This document shows, one piece after another, positions 20,117-28,018 of a DNA stretch of 31,725 nucleotides (positions within the stretch are counted from its first letter, which is position 1; each line of letters begins with the position of its first letter). Where the stretch lies: the NCBI GenBank assembly GCA_034406555.1, contig DASCRM010000093.1:1-31725 (forward strand), given 5' to 3'. The translations under genes and the position numbers were made by a program. The notes below the pieces were generated by a model. The model was not told where the DNA came from and made no database searches. It worked only from the letters and a program-made list of their open reading frames with translations. The DNA is from SHYR01 sp034406555. GTDB lineage: Bacteria > Chloroflexota > Dehalococcoidia > UBA2979.

Positions 20117-21784
20117 ATGTCCCAGACCGTACTCGTTTGCGTCGCCTGGCCCTACGCCAATACGCCTCTCCACGCGGGGCAGATGGTAGGTTCGCACCTG
20201 CCCGCCGACATCTTCGCCCGCTACCACCGAATGCGGGGCAACCGCGTGCTGATGGTCTCCGGCTCTGACTCGCACGGCACGCCCGTCACGATCGCTGCCG
20301 AGGCCCAGGGCAAGACGCCGGAGGAAGTCTTCGGCAAAGCGCACGCCTCGTTCCTCGACACCTTCGACCGCTTCGGCATCAGCTTCGACCTCTTCACGAC
20401 CACCGACACCGAAAACCACACCGAGGTCACGCAGGACATCTTCCTGCGGCTGCACGAGCAGGGCTTCATCTACGAGGCCGACCAGACGATGCTCTACGAC
20501 TCCGAGGTCGGGCGTTACCTCCCCGATCGCTATGTCGAGGGCACCTGCCCCTACTGCGGCGACAACGACGCCCGCGGCGACCAGTGCGACAACTGCGGCC
20601 GCACCGTCGATGCGCTGGAACTCGGTAACCCGCGCTCGAAGCTCTCGGACGCGACCCCCGAGCCGCGCGAGACCACGCACATGTTCCTCAAGCTCAGTGC
20701 CTTCAACGAGCAGCTGAAGGAGTGGGTGACGGCGCAGGAGCACTGGCGGCCGGCCGTCAAGAATTTCACGCTCGGCATGCTCAACGAGGGCCTGCACGAC
20801 CGTGCGATCACGCGCGACATCGAATGGGGTGTGCCGGTCCCGCTGGAGGGCTACGAGAAGAAGCGCATCTACGTCTGGTTTGAAGCTGTGATCGGCTATC
20901 TCTCGGCGACGAAGGAGTGGTTCCAGCAGAACGACGACCCGGACGGCTGGAAGGCGTTCTGGGAAGACCCGGAGGCGCTGACCGTCTACTTCCAGGGCAA
21001 GGACAACATCACCTTCCACACGCTGATCTGGCCGGCGATGCTGCTGGGCTACGGCGGCCTGAACGTTCCCTACGATGTGCCCGCAAACCAGTACCTGACG
21101 ATGGGTCAAAAGAAGGCGTCCTCCAGCCGCAACTGGGCGGTGTGGATGCTCGACTACCTCGACCGCCACGACCCCGACCCGCTGCGCTACACGCTGACCG
21201 CGATGATGCCGGAGACCGCCGACACCGACTTCACGTGGGCGGAGTACGTGCGTCGCAACAACGACGAGCTGCTTGCCCGCTGGGCGAACCTCGTGCATCG
21301 GGTGATGACGCTGACGAGGCGCAACTTCGACGACCGCGTGCCCGAGCCGCCCGCCGAGCTCGCCCCGGAGTCCACCGTCCTGCTCGCGGCGGTCGACGAG
21401 GCGTTCGGTACCATCGGTGAAGAGATCGAAGCGGTACACCTGCGCGCCGCCCTCGCGGCTGCGATGAACATCGCGCAACAGACGAACCGCTATCTCGATG
21501 AGCGTGAGCCGTGGGCGGCGGTGAAGACCGACCGCGACTCGGCGGCTGATACGCTCTACACGGCGGTCAACGTCGTCAGCGGGCTCGCGACGCTGCTCCA
21601 GCCGTTCCTCCCCTTCACCTCGCCGCAGGCGTGGGCCTTCGCGGGCAACGAGGGCGAGATCGAGGCCGCCGGGTGGCAACGCAGCGGGATCGCCGCCGGT
21701 ACTCCCCTGCCCGAGCCCGCGCCGCTCGTGAAGAAGCTCGACGACTCACTCGTCGAGGAAGAAGAAGCGCGACTGGGCCAGTGA
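20117..21784 (+). CDS. metG: Methionine-tRNA ligase
   Basis: Charges initiator and elongator tRNA-Met in the cytoplasm. The 555 residues form a class I synthetase. The HIGH-type signature is WPYANTPLHAG (residues 11-21). A connective-peptide zinc knuckle (about 142-160) has CPYC and CDNC. WFEAVIGYLSATKEW and DNITFHTLIWPAMLLGYGG are in the catalytic fold. The KMSKS loop is KKASSSRNWAVWMLDYLDRH (about 333-352), the KFSTS/KASSS variant common in this subtype. The anticodon-binding helical bundle ends near residue 540. No C-terminal tRNA-binding (OB) domain is present. ATG 20117 is chosen by family alignment. It heads an operon with tatD and the prenyltransferase fusion. Confidence 0.95.
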   Translation: MSQTVLVCVAWPYANTPLHAGQMVGSHLPADIFARYHRMRGNRVLMVSGSDSHGTPVTIAAEAQGKTPEEVFGKAHASFLDTFDRFGISFDLFTTTDTENHTEVTQDIFLRLHEQGFIYEADQTMLYDSEVGRYLPDRYVEGTCPYCGDNDARGDQCDNCGRTVDALELGNPRSKLSDATPEPRETTHMFLKLSAFNEQLKEWVTAQEHWRPAVKNFTLGMLNEGLHDRAITRDIEWGVPVPLEGYEKKRIYVWFEAVIGYLSATKEWFQQNDDPDGWKAFWEDPEALTVYFQGKDNITFHTLIWPAMLLGYGGLNVPYDVPANQYLTMGQKKASSSRNWAVWMLDYLDRHDPDPLRYTLTAMMPETADTDFTWAEYVRRNNDELLARWANLVHRVMTLTRRNFDDRVPEPPAELAPESTVLLAAVDEAFGTIGEEIEAVHLRAALAAAMNIAQQTNRYLDEREPWAAVKTDRDSAADTLYTAVNVVSGLATLLQPFLPFTSPQAWAFAGNEGEIEAAGWQRSGIAAGTPLPEPAPLVKKLDDSLVEEEEARLGQ

Positions 21785-21797
21785 CCCGCGGGCCGCG

Positions 21798-22604
21798 ATG
21801 ACTCTCGATGCACAGCTCGTGGATGCACACGCGCACACGTGGTCGCGTGAGTTCGAGGGCGACTACGAGCAGACGATCGCGCGGGCATGGGAGACCGGCC
21901 TCAGCGCCATCGTCGAGGTCGGCACCGACAGCGAGACCAGCCTGCGGGCGCTCGCGCTCGCGCAGGCCGACCCGCGCATATACGCCGTCGGTGGTCTGCA
22001 CCCGCACGAGGCGAAGCGACTGCCCGAGGAACAGGCCGCGCTGCGGGCGCTGCTGGAAGGCGGCGACTTCGTCGCCGTCGGCGAGATCGGACTCGACTTC
22101 TACCGCGACCTCTCCCCGCCGGACGCGCAGTACGAGGCGCTGCGCTGGCAGCTCGACCTCGCTCGCGAGTTCGAGTTGCCGGTAGTGATCCACTCACGCA
22201 ACGCCGACGAGGAATGCTACAGCGTGATCGAGCAGTGGGCGAAGCGCACCGACGCGTACCTGGGCGATGACCGCGAGGTCGGCATGATGCACTGCTACGC
22301 GGGCGATTCGGAGCTGGCGGAGCGATACCGCGCGCTGGGCTTCCTGATCTCCGTGCCCGGCACCGTCACCTACGCCAACAACTCGCGAGGGCGGGAGGTG
22401 GCGCGCTCGATTCCACTGGAGGCTATGCTGGTCGAAACCGACTGCCCGTACCTCACCCCGCAGCCCCATCGCGGCTCCCGCAACGAGCCCGCGTACGTGC
22501 TGCGAACGGCGCAGGAGGTTGCGGATCTCCGGGGCTGCACCGTCGAGGATGTAGCGACCGCGACCGCCGAGAACGCGGCGAGGCTGTTCAGGTTCGAACT
22601 ATGA
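21798..22604 (+). CDS. tatD: TatD family metal-dependent deoxyribonuclease
   Basis: A TIM-barrel hydrolase (268 residues) with 3'-5' exonuclease activity in studied members, linked to DNA repair and D-aminoacyl-tRNA quality control. Metal ligands are visible: VDAHAH (8-13), GLHPHEAKRL, GEIGLDFYRD (bridging Glu), VVIHSRNADEE, MMHCYAG and LVETDCPYLTPQPHRG with the last Asp. The order matches TatD type I proteins. ATG 21798 lies 13 bases after the metG stop, without a clear ribosome site. Its TGA overlaps the next ATG (ATGA), so the three genes are translationally coupled. The metG-tatD pairing is widespread in bacteria. Confidence 0.94.
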   Translation: MTLDAQLVDAHAHTWSREFEGDYEQTIARAWETGLSAIVEVGTDSETSLRALALAQADPRIYAVGGLHPHEAKRLPEEQAALRALLEGGDFVAVGEIGLDFYRDLSPPDAQYEALRWQLDLAREFELPVVIHSRNADEECYSVIEQWAKRTDAYLGDDREVGMMHCYAGDSELAERYRALGFLISVPGTVTYANNSRGREVARSIPLEAMLVETDCPYLTPQPHRGSRNEPAYVLRTAQEVADLRGCTVEDVATATAENAARLFRFEL

Positions 22605-23818
22605 CGATGGCCACCAGCCGCGACATCGACCACCGCGTCCTTGGTGGCGTCTGCGCGGGTCTCGCTGCTCGCTACGAGCACGATGTGAAGAGCGTGCGTC
22701 TGATCACCGTCCTGCTCGCGGTCGTCACCGCCGGACTCGGCGGCGTCGCCTACCTCGCGGCGTGGCGCATCCTGCCAACGTCGCCCGCCACGCATGCCGT
22801 CAGCGACGCGACCGCCTCCCCCGACGCTCGCGACGCGGTTGCCGCCGAGCCCGGCACGACGGAGGCGCTCTACGGATCGATCGCCGGTGACCTGCCACAG
22901 GTGGAGGAGCTCATCCTTTCGCTCGCCGACGTCGAGATGCCGTGGCTGCGCGAGATGATGGAGGCGATGCTTAGCGGCAGCGGGAAGAAGATGCGCCCCG
23001 CGCTCGCGCTGCTCGCCGGACGCTACGGCAACTACAACCTCGAACTGCTCGTCCCGCTCGCGGCCAGCATCGAGATCCTGCACACCGCCACGCTCGTCCA
23101 CGACGACGTGATCGACGAGGCAGCCGAGCGGCGAGGCAAGCCGACCGCCGCCGCGCTCTTCGGCAACTCCGCCAGCGTGATGCTGGGCGACTACATGTTT
23201 GCCCACGCCGCTGAGTTCATCGCGCGTACCGACAACACCCGCGTCGTCCGCCACTTCGCTCGCACGCTCGGGCGCATGGCCAGCGGCGAGCTGGAGCAGG
23301 ACATCTCCGCCTTCCAGTACTCAGGCGACGTGCAGAAGTACCTCGACCGCATCGGCGGCAAGACCGCCTCGCTCTTCGCCACGGCCGTAGAGGGTGGCGG
23401 CATCGTCTCCGGCGCGCCCGAGCCGCAGGTCGAAGCGCTGCGCCACTACGGCGAGTCGCTGGGCATGGCGTTCCAGATCGTGGACGACATCCTGGACTTC
23501 ACCGGCGACCCGGAGGTGATGGGCAAGCCCGCCGGGTCCGACCTGCGCGAGGGCACGCTGACGCTGCCATCGCTCTTCTACATGCAGCAGCAGCCCGAAG
23601 GCAATCCCGTGAAGCTCGCCTTCGACGACATCGACCGCGACGCGAACCTCACCCGCGCGATCGAGGAGATCCGAGGCTCAACCGCGCTCGACGAGGCAGC
23701 GCAGGCCGCGCGCCGATTCGGCGATCGCGCCCGTGAGGCGCTGAGTGCCCTGCCGGCCGGCGAGGAACGAGACCGCCTCGACGGCCTCGTCGACTACGTG
23801 CTGGAGCGCGACAGCTAG
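22601..23818 (+). CDS. PspC domain fused to a trans-polyprenyl diphosphate synthase
   Basis: A 405-residue two-part protein. Residues 8-60 form a PspC domain (DHRVLGGVCAGLAARYEHDV, then a hydrophobic helix about 34-55). A linker of about 30 residues rich in Ala/Asp/Thr follows. Residues 88-405 are a polyprenyl synthase: GSGKKMRP (126-133), first Asp-rich motif DDVID (168-172), GKTASLFATAVEGGG, and second Asp-rich motif DDILD (295-299). Small residues before the first motif (HTATLVHDDVID) fit a long-chain product, such as a C35-C50 quinone side chain. The ATG overlaps the tatD stop; there is no stop or better start at the joint. The helix would anchor the enzyme at the membrane. Fusion of these two domains is unusual. 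Confidence 0.9.
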   Translation: MTMATSRDIDHRVLGGVCAGLAARYEHDVKSVRLITVLLAVVTAGLGGVAYLAAWRILPTSPATHAVSDATASPDARDAVAAEPGTTEALYGSIAGDLPQVEELILSLADVEMPWLREMMEAMLSGSGKKMRPALALLAGRYGNYNLELLVPLAASIEILHTATLVHDDVIDEAAERRGKPTAAALFGNSASVMLGDYMFAHAAEFIARTDNTRVVRHFARTLGRMASGELEQDISAFQYSGDVQKYLDRIGGKTASLFATAVEGGGIVSGAPEPQVEALRHYGESLGMAFQIVDDILDFTGDPEVMGKPAGSDLREGTLTLPSLFYMQQQPEGNPVKLAFDDIDRDANLTRAIEEIRGSTALDEAAQAARRFGDRAREALSALPAGEERDRLDGLVDYVLERDS

Positions 23819-23840
23819 TTCGGCAGTTGCGTCAGGGCAG

Positions 23841-24647
23841 CTAAGTCCGCGCGGGCTCTTCGTCAGCCGCGCTATTGGCCGCGCCCGCCCGACGTGCTTC
23901 CGTGACGAAGTGCTGGCTCTTCAGCTCCCGCTCCGCGACGGACTCCATCAACTGGTGCATCGTTCGCTCGAGGTTGGCAGCCAGTTCTGGCGTCAGCCGG
24001 ATGCGGGCGGCCTCCTCGTACGGGCTCTCCTGGTAGGCGCGCAGCACCTTCAGCGTCGTCGTCTCGATCGCCCGCGCGTCCGGATGGCCAGCCCCGCATT
24101 CGTCGCAGACGACCCCGCCACCGAGCGGCGACCACGTCGTGTGGCCTTCCTCGGCCACTCGCCCACAGCCGATGCACTCGCGCCATTGCGGCCGGAAGCC
24201 GGTCTCGTGCAGCAGTTCCAGCTCGAAGCGCCGCGTCACCAGTTGCAGGCCATCGCCCCGCGCGAGGCGAACCAGCGAGGCGTGCAGCAGCTCGTAGAGT
24301 GATCGCCCTTCGGCGCGCTCCACGGTGAAGCGGTCCGCGAGCTCCGTGAAGTAGATCGCCGTCGTCAGCAGCTCCAGGTCATCGTGCAGCGCCGAGAACC
24401 CCTCGATCGTCTGCGCCTGCGTGACGATGTCGAGGTTGCGGCCGTGCCCGAGCACCACCTCGACGTGCATCGCCGGTTCGAGGTGGCCGGCGAGCTTGGA
24501 GCGCGAGCGCAGCACGCCCTTGGCCACGGCATCGACCTTGCCTCGGTTCTCGGTCAGGAACGTAATGATGCGGTCGGCGTCGCCCAGCCGGCGGTGCCGC
24601 AGCACGATCGCCCGGCTCTTCGTGACGCGCGGCGCGCGGCCCGGCAT
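23841..24647 (-). CDS. recO: DNA repair protein RecO
   Basis: With RecR (and RecF) it loads RecA on SSB-coated single-stranded DNA for gap repair. The 268-residue protein has the RecO order. An N-terminal OB fold (RAIVLRHRRLGDADRIITFL, ENRGKVDAVAKGVLRSRSKL) is followed by a helical domain (ELLTTAIYFTELADRFTVER). A zinc site then shows CIGCGRVAEEG and VVCDECG. The tail beyond residue 245 is Ala-rich and variable. ATG 24647 lies six bases after the stop of the small membrane protein gene, so it is the last gene of the dnaX-recR unit. It converges on the prenyltransferase fusion with a 22-base gap and no clear terminator. Confidence 0.94.
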   Translation of the reverse strand: MPGRAPRVTKSRAIVLRHRRLGDADRIITFLTENRGKVDAVAKGVLRSRSKLAGHLEPAMHVEVVLGHGRNLDIVTQAQTIEGFSALHDDLELLTTAIYFTELADRFTVERAEGRSLYELLHASLVRLARGDGLQLVTRRFELELLHETGFRPQWRECIGCGRVAEEGHTTWSPLGGGVVCDECGAGHPDARAIETTTLKVLRAYQESPYEEAARIRLTPELAANLERTMHQLMESVAERELKSQHFVTEARRAGAANSAADEEPART

Positions 24648-24653
24648 CGCGGG

Positions 24654-24911
24654 TCAGTCTCTCCGACGCTCGGGGCGCCCTTCCTCGAGGCGACGCCTGA
24701 TCCGCCCGGCAAACCAGAAACCCATGCCGACCGAGAAGGCGAGGCTGGCGGACGCAATGACGATTCTCGCCAATGATGTCTCCGGACCGCCGGTCAGTGA
24801 GAACAGCACGAACGCGATGGCGAAGGCGTAGTACGCGCCCTTCCAGTGCGTCGCACGGCGAACCCACCACGCGTTCCACCAGCGAATCGCGTCGATTGGG
24901 GTTCTCAGCAT
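24654..24911 (-). CDS. Small membrane protein between recR and recO, function unknown
   Basis: 85 residues: a Trp-rich amphipathic start (TPIDAIRWWNAWWVRRATHW), a first transmembrane helix (KGAYYAFAIAFVLFSLTG), a second (IVIASASLAFSVGMGFWF) and a basic tail (RRRLEEGRPERRRD). ATG 24911 is preferred over GTG 24920, because GAGG lies eight bases before it. It is embedded in the recombination operon, 34 bases after recR and six before recO, so it is co-transcribed with them. No family is recognised. The Trp/Arg-rich helix suggests interfacial membrane binding. Confidence 0.72.
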   Translation of the reverse strand: MLRTPIDAIRWWNAWWVRRATHWKGAYYAFAIAFVLFSLTGGPETSLARIVIASASLAFSVGMGFWFAGRIRRRLEEGRPERRRD

Positions 24912-24945
24912 CGTCTGCACCTCACTGCTTCACGCGTCATGTCGC

Positions 24946-25569
24946 TCACTGCACATCCTGCCGGAACTCGATCGCGCGGCCCAGCGTCAGGTCGTCCGCG
25001 TACTCCAGGTCGGCACCGGCTGGCAGCCCGCGCGCCAGCCGCGTAACGCGAATCTCGAGCGGGCCGAGCAAGCGGGCAAGGTACATCGCAGTTGCTTCGC
25101 CCTCCAGGTTCGGGTTGGTCGCGACGATCACCTCGGCCACCTCAGTGTCAGTGTCGCGCAGGCGCGTGAGCAATTCTGCGATCTTGATCTCTTCCGGCCC
25201 CACCCCATCGACGGGCGAGATCACGCCGTGCAGTACGTGGAACAACCCGCCGAAGCCGCCCGTGCGCTCGATCGCGAGCACATCGAGCGGTTCCTCGACA
25301 ACGCAGAGCAGCGTGCGGTCGCGCGATGTGTCGGCGCAGACGCCGCAGGGCGAACGGTCGGAGACGTTCTGGCACTGATCGCAGAGCACGACGTGTTCTT
25401 TCACATCGATCAGCGCGTCGGCGAGCGAACGCGCCTCCTCGTCGTTGGATCGCAGCACGTGGTAGGCCAGCCGCTGGGCCGACTTGGGGCCGATGCCGGG
25501 AAGGCGGTTGAACGCCTCGATCAGCTTCGTGATCGGCGATGCGGTCGATGCGGGAGCCGGGCCGGGCAA
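24946..25569 (-). CDS. recR: Recombination protein RecR
   Basis: The ring-forming partner of RecO/RecF in RecA loading. The 207 residues contain the helix-hairpin-helix SFNRLPGIGPKSAQRLAYHV-like segment (AFNRLPGIGPKSAQRLA), the C4 zinc finger CDQCQNVSDRSPCGVC, and a TOPRIM domain (LLCVVEEPLDVLAIERTGGF; VIVATNPNLEGEATAMYLA). A Walker-B-like ARGLPAGADLEYADDLTLGR lies at the end. The start is TTG 25569, supported by AGGAG nine bases upstream, which overlaps the dnaX stop region. It lies six bases after dnaX, the classic dnaX-recR pair. Confidence 0.95.
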   Translation of the reverse strand: MPGPAPASTASPITKLIEAFNRLPGIGPKSAQRLAYHVLRSNDEEARSLADALIDVKEHVVLCDQCQNVSDRSPCGVCADTSRDRTLLCVVEEPLDVLAIERTGGFGGLFHVLHGVISPVDGVGPEEIKIAELLTRLRDTDTEVAEVIVATNPNLEGEATAMYLARLLGPLEIRVTRLARGLPAGADLEYADDLTLGRAIEFRQDVQ

Positions 25570-25575
25570 GCGCGC

Positions 25576-27450
25576 CTACTCCTGCACGCGTTCGGCGCCG
25601 AGCTTGATCGCCTCTTCCACGAGGTGTCCGCCGTCAACGCTACTATTGCGAGCCGCTGAACGGCTACCGGTCGTCTGCTCAAGTTCCGCCCACACGACCG
25701 GGATCACCTCGACCTCTCGACCGACAGCTTCGATCAACGTGTCCTGGATCGCCTGCATCGCCTGGCCATCTTCGAGGGTCTTTGCCTGTTCGACGTGTGC
25801 GGGGAATCGGAACCCGATCTCCACCGTATCACCGTCAAATGTCTTTATGTAACACTGCGAATTCAGAATCGCCCCCGCACGCAGGCTGCGTTTGCGCGCC
25901 GACTCCCGGATCGCGTCCCACTTCTCACGCAGCCCCGTCAGCTCCTCCGAGACCTCGCCGGCATCCGGTGGGACGAAGGGCTGCGGCGGGCGGCGGGCGG
26001 CGCGGCGTGGCTTCGCCGGCGCCTCAGCCGAGGGCTGCGCTTCGCTAGCGGTCGGCGCAGACGGAGCCGGCTCGCGCTTCGCCGCTGGTGGCGCTGGTGC
26101 CGCTGGCGGTGTCTCGCGCACCTCACTCGCCTGCGGCGGGCTCGATGCTGCCTGCGGCTCAGCTGCCTGCGCCTCGGCAGGTGCTGACGCGGCTGCCTGC
26201 TTCGGGGACGGCGCCTGCAGTGCAGCCTGCTCGGCCGGTGGCTGTGCGGCTGGTTGGCGTGCGGCGGGCGCTGGCTTCGCCTCGGCGCGAGCCGGTGGAG
26301 TGGCTGGCGCAGCGGCTGCAACAGCCGGAGCGGCGGGCTCGGCGACCGCCAGCGAGGCGAAGGCGATCTCCGCCGGCAATGAGTCGTAGGCATCGCCGCG
26401 GAAGTCGAGCGAGCCGAGGGCGCGCAGGGCGGCGACGATCGCGCCAGCATTCGCGTCCTCCGCCAGCGAGCGCAGTTCCGCCTCCTCCGTGTCGGAGAGA
26501 TCCAGATCGCCACCCGCACCGGCCTTCAGCAGCAGCGTCTGGCGCAAAGCGGTGACGGCCTGGCGCAGGAAGGCTCGAAGCTCGATGCCGTCGTCGCGCG
26601 CAGCGGCGAGCACACCGAGGCCCGCAGCGAGGTCGCGGCGCACGGCGGCGGCGGCGAGCGTCGAGGCGCGGTCGTCGACGACGAGCCCGAGGCCCGCGCG
26701 CAACGCATCCAGGCTGAGCTCTTTGCCGTGGTACGCGACCATCTGGTCCAGCAGATTCACCGCATCACGCAGCGAACCGGTGGCCTCGCGAGCAATCAGC
26801 TCGAAGCCGCCGTCGGCGACCGTCATCTCCTCGCCCGTGGCGACTGTACGCAGGCGCTGCACGATCGCTTCGAGCGAGATACGGCGGAAGTCGAAACGCT
26901 GGCAGCGCGAGAGGATCGTCAGCGGCAGCTTGTGTGGCTCGGTCGTCGCCAGGATGAAGATCACGTGCGGCGGCGGCTCTTCAAGCGTCTTCAGCAGCGC
27001 GTTGAACGCCTGGTCGGTGAGCATGTGAACCTCGTCGATGAGGTAGATTTTGTAGCGCGCCAGCGCCGGCATCACGCCCGCGTTCTCGCGCAGCTGGCGT
27101 ACCTCATCGATGCCGCGATTCGAGGCGGCGTCGAGTTCGATCAGGTCGAGCGGCTGCCCGCTGAGGAAGGCGCGGCAATTCTCGCACTCGTTGTCCGCGT
27201 CACCCTCGACGGGTGCGGTGCAGTTCACTGCCCGCGCGAGGATGCGGGCCGTGCTCGTCTTGCCGGTCCCACGAGGGCCGGAGAACAGGTAGGCGTGCGA
27301 TGGCGTGCCCGCCGCTACGGCGTTGCGAAGCGTGGTCGTGATCGGGTTCTGGCCCGCGACATCGCCGAAGTCACGCGGCCGCCACTTGCGGTAGAGCACC
27401 TGCTGCTCGCTCGCGAGATCGAGCGGCATCAGCGGCGTCGGTTCGTTCAC
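25576..27450 (-). CDS. dnaX: DNA polymerase III subunit gamma/tau
   Basis: The clamp-loader ATPase of the replicative polymerase. From GTG 27450 there are 624 residues. QQVLYRKWRPRDFGDVAGQ opens the AAA+ module. Walker A GPRGTGKT is at 58-65. A cysteine cluster (C77, C89, C92) shows three of the usual four zinc cysteines. DEVHMLTDQAFNALLKTLEE with SRCQRFDFRRI follows. Then come the clamp-loader helical domain, a long Ala/Pro/Gln linker (about 385-520), and a tau-type C-terminal domain (REKWDAIRESARKRSLRAGA). The frame is open to 27498 and an ATG lies at 27429; the GTG is favoured by GGGGG upstream. No frameshift site of the A6G type is evident. Confidence 0.94.
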   Translation of the reverse strand: MNEPTPLMPLDLASEQQVLYRKWRPRDFGDVAGQNPITTTLRNAVAAGTPSHAYLFSGPRGTGKTSTARILARAVNCTAPVEGDADNECENCRAFLSGQPLDLIELDAASNRGIDEVRQLRENAGVMPALARYKIYLIDEVHMLTDQAFNALLKTLEEPPPHVIFILATTEPHKLPLTILSRCQRFDFRRISLEAIVQRLRTVATGEEMTVADGGFELIAREATGSLRDAVNLLDQMVAYHGKELSLDALRAGLGLVVDDRASTLAAAAVRRDLAAGLGVLAAARDDGIELRAFLRQAVTALRQTLLLKAGAGGDLDLSDTEEAELRSLAEDANAGAIVAALRALGSLDFRGDAYDSLPAEIAFASLAVAEPAAPAVAAAAPATPPARAEAKPAPAARQPAAQPPAEQAALQAPSPKQAAASAPAEAQAAEPQAASSPPQASEVRETPPAAPAPPAAKREPAPSAPTASEAQPSAEAPAKPRRAARRPPQPFVPPDAGEVSEELTGLREKWDAIRESARKRSLRAGAILNSQCYIKTFDGDTVEIGFRFPAHVEQAKTLEDGQAMQAIQDTLIEAVGREVEVIPVVWAELEQTTGSRSAARNSSVDGGHLVEEAIKLGAERVQE

Positions 27451-27489
27451 TGCGCCCCCGCGCGGCCCCGGGGAGGTGGGGCGATGGCA

Positions 27490-27495
27490 AGTGTA
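27490..27495 (-). promoter_or_regulatory. -10 box of the dnaX-recR-recO unit
   Basis: TACACT on the minus strand (27495-27490) is identical to the tRNA-Arg -10 box and lies about 40 bases before the dnaX GTG. GTGAAC 17 bases further upstream is a weak -35 candidate. Confidence 0.4.
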
Positions 27496-27533
27496 CACGA
27501 GGCCCCTGCCCTGTTCACGCCATCGCGGTCGCG

Positions 27534-28013
27534 TCAGTCGTGGCCTTCGTGCCCGCCCCCGGCGTGGATGCCCGCGCCCAGCACGGCCTCCTCGCGCGCA
27601 CTCATGTTCGCATCGTCCTCATCTGTCTCGTGGTCGTAACCGAGCAGGTGCAGCAGTCCGTGCAGGACGAGGTGTCGCAGCTCCTGATCGAGCGTGAGAC
27701 CGGCCGCTTCCGCCTGCACCGTGGCTCGCTCGATCGAGACGGCGATGTCGCCGAGGTAGCGCGGCCCGCCCTTCGGCGACGGCAGCAACTCGCCGATCTC
27801 CTCGGCAAAGGAGAGCACATCGGTCGGCTCATCGACGCCTCGATGTTCGCGGTTGAGTCGTTGGAGCAGTTCGTCGCCGGCGATCAGCAACGTGACGCTC
27901 ACCTCGTCGGTGCCGTCCTCACTGAGAACGCCTCCGATCAGCTCGACGAACGGGGTGGCGTCGGCCTGTCCGCTAGCGGAGCCATCGAATTCGACGCCGA
28001 CCTGGTGCGGCAT
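27534..28013 (-). CDS. ybeY: Endoribonuclease YbeY (rRNA maturation factor)
   Basis: A zinc-dependent single-strand endoribonuclease required for 16S rRNA 3'-end processing and 70S quality control. The 159 residues contain LLIAGDELLQRLNREHRGVD and EPTDVLSFAEE (family DVLSFP-like). GDIAVSIERATVQAEA and the metal-binding HGLLHLLGYDH follow, with three histidines in the H-x3-H-x5-H pattern. ATG 28013 is chosen from the family start; it lies five bases after the nuoN stop. The tail ends in HAGGGHEGHD, His-rich beyond the core. It is attached to the complex I operon rather than to the phoH or era neighbours it often has. Confidence 0.93.
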   Translation of the reverse strand: MPHQVGVEFDGSASGQADATPFVELIGGVLSEDGTDEVSVTLLIAGDELLQRLNREHRGVDEPTDVLSFAEEIGELLPSPKGGPRYLGDIAVSIERATVQAEAAGLTLDQELRHLVLHGLLHLLGYDHETDEDDANMSAREEAVLGAGIHAGGGHEGHD

Positions 28014-28018
28014 CGGCG

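Noticed and set aside
20102..21679. 525-codon minus-strand open frame opposite metG
   Set aside because: Shadow of metG; no motifs and skewed composition.
20117..21784. metG as defective because KMSKS is KKASSSR and HIGH is PLHAG
   Set aside because: These are tolerated variants in a known bacterial MetRS subtype, and all other motifs are intact.
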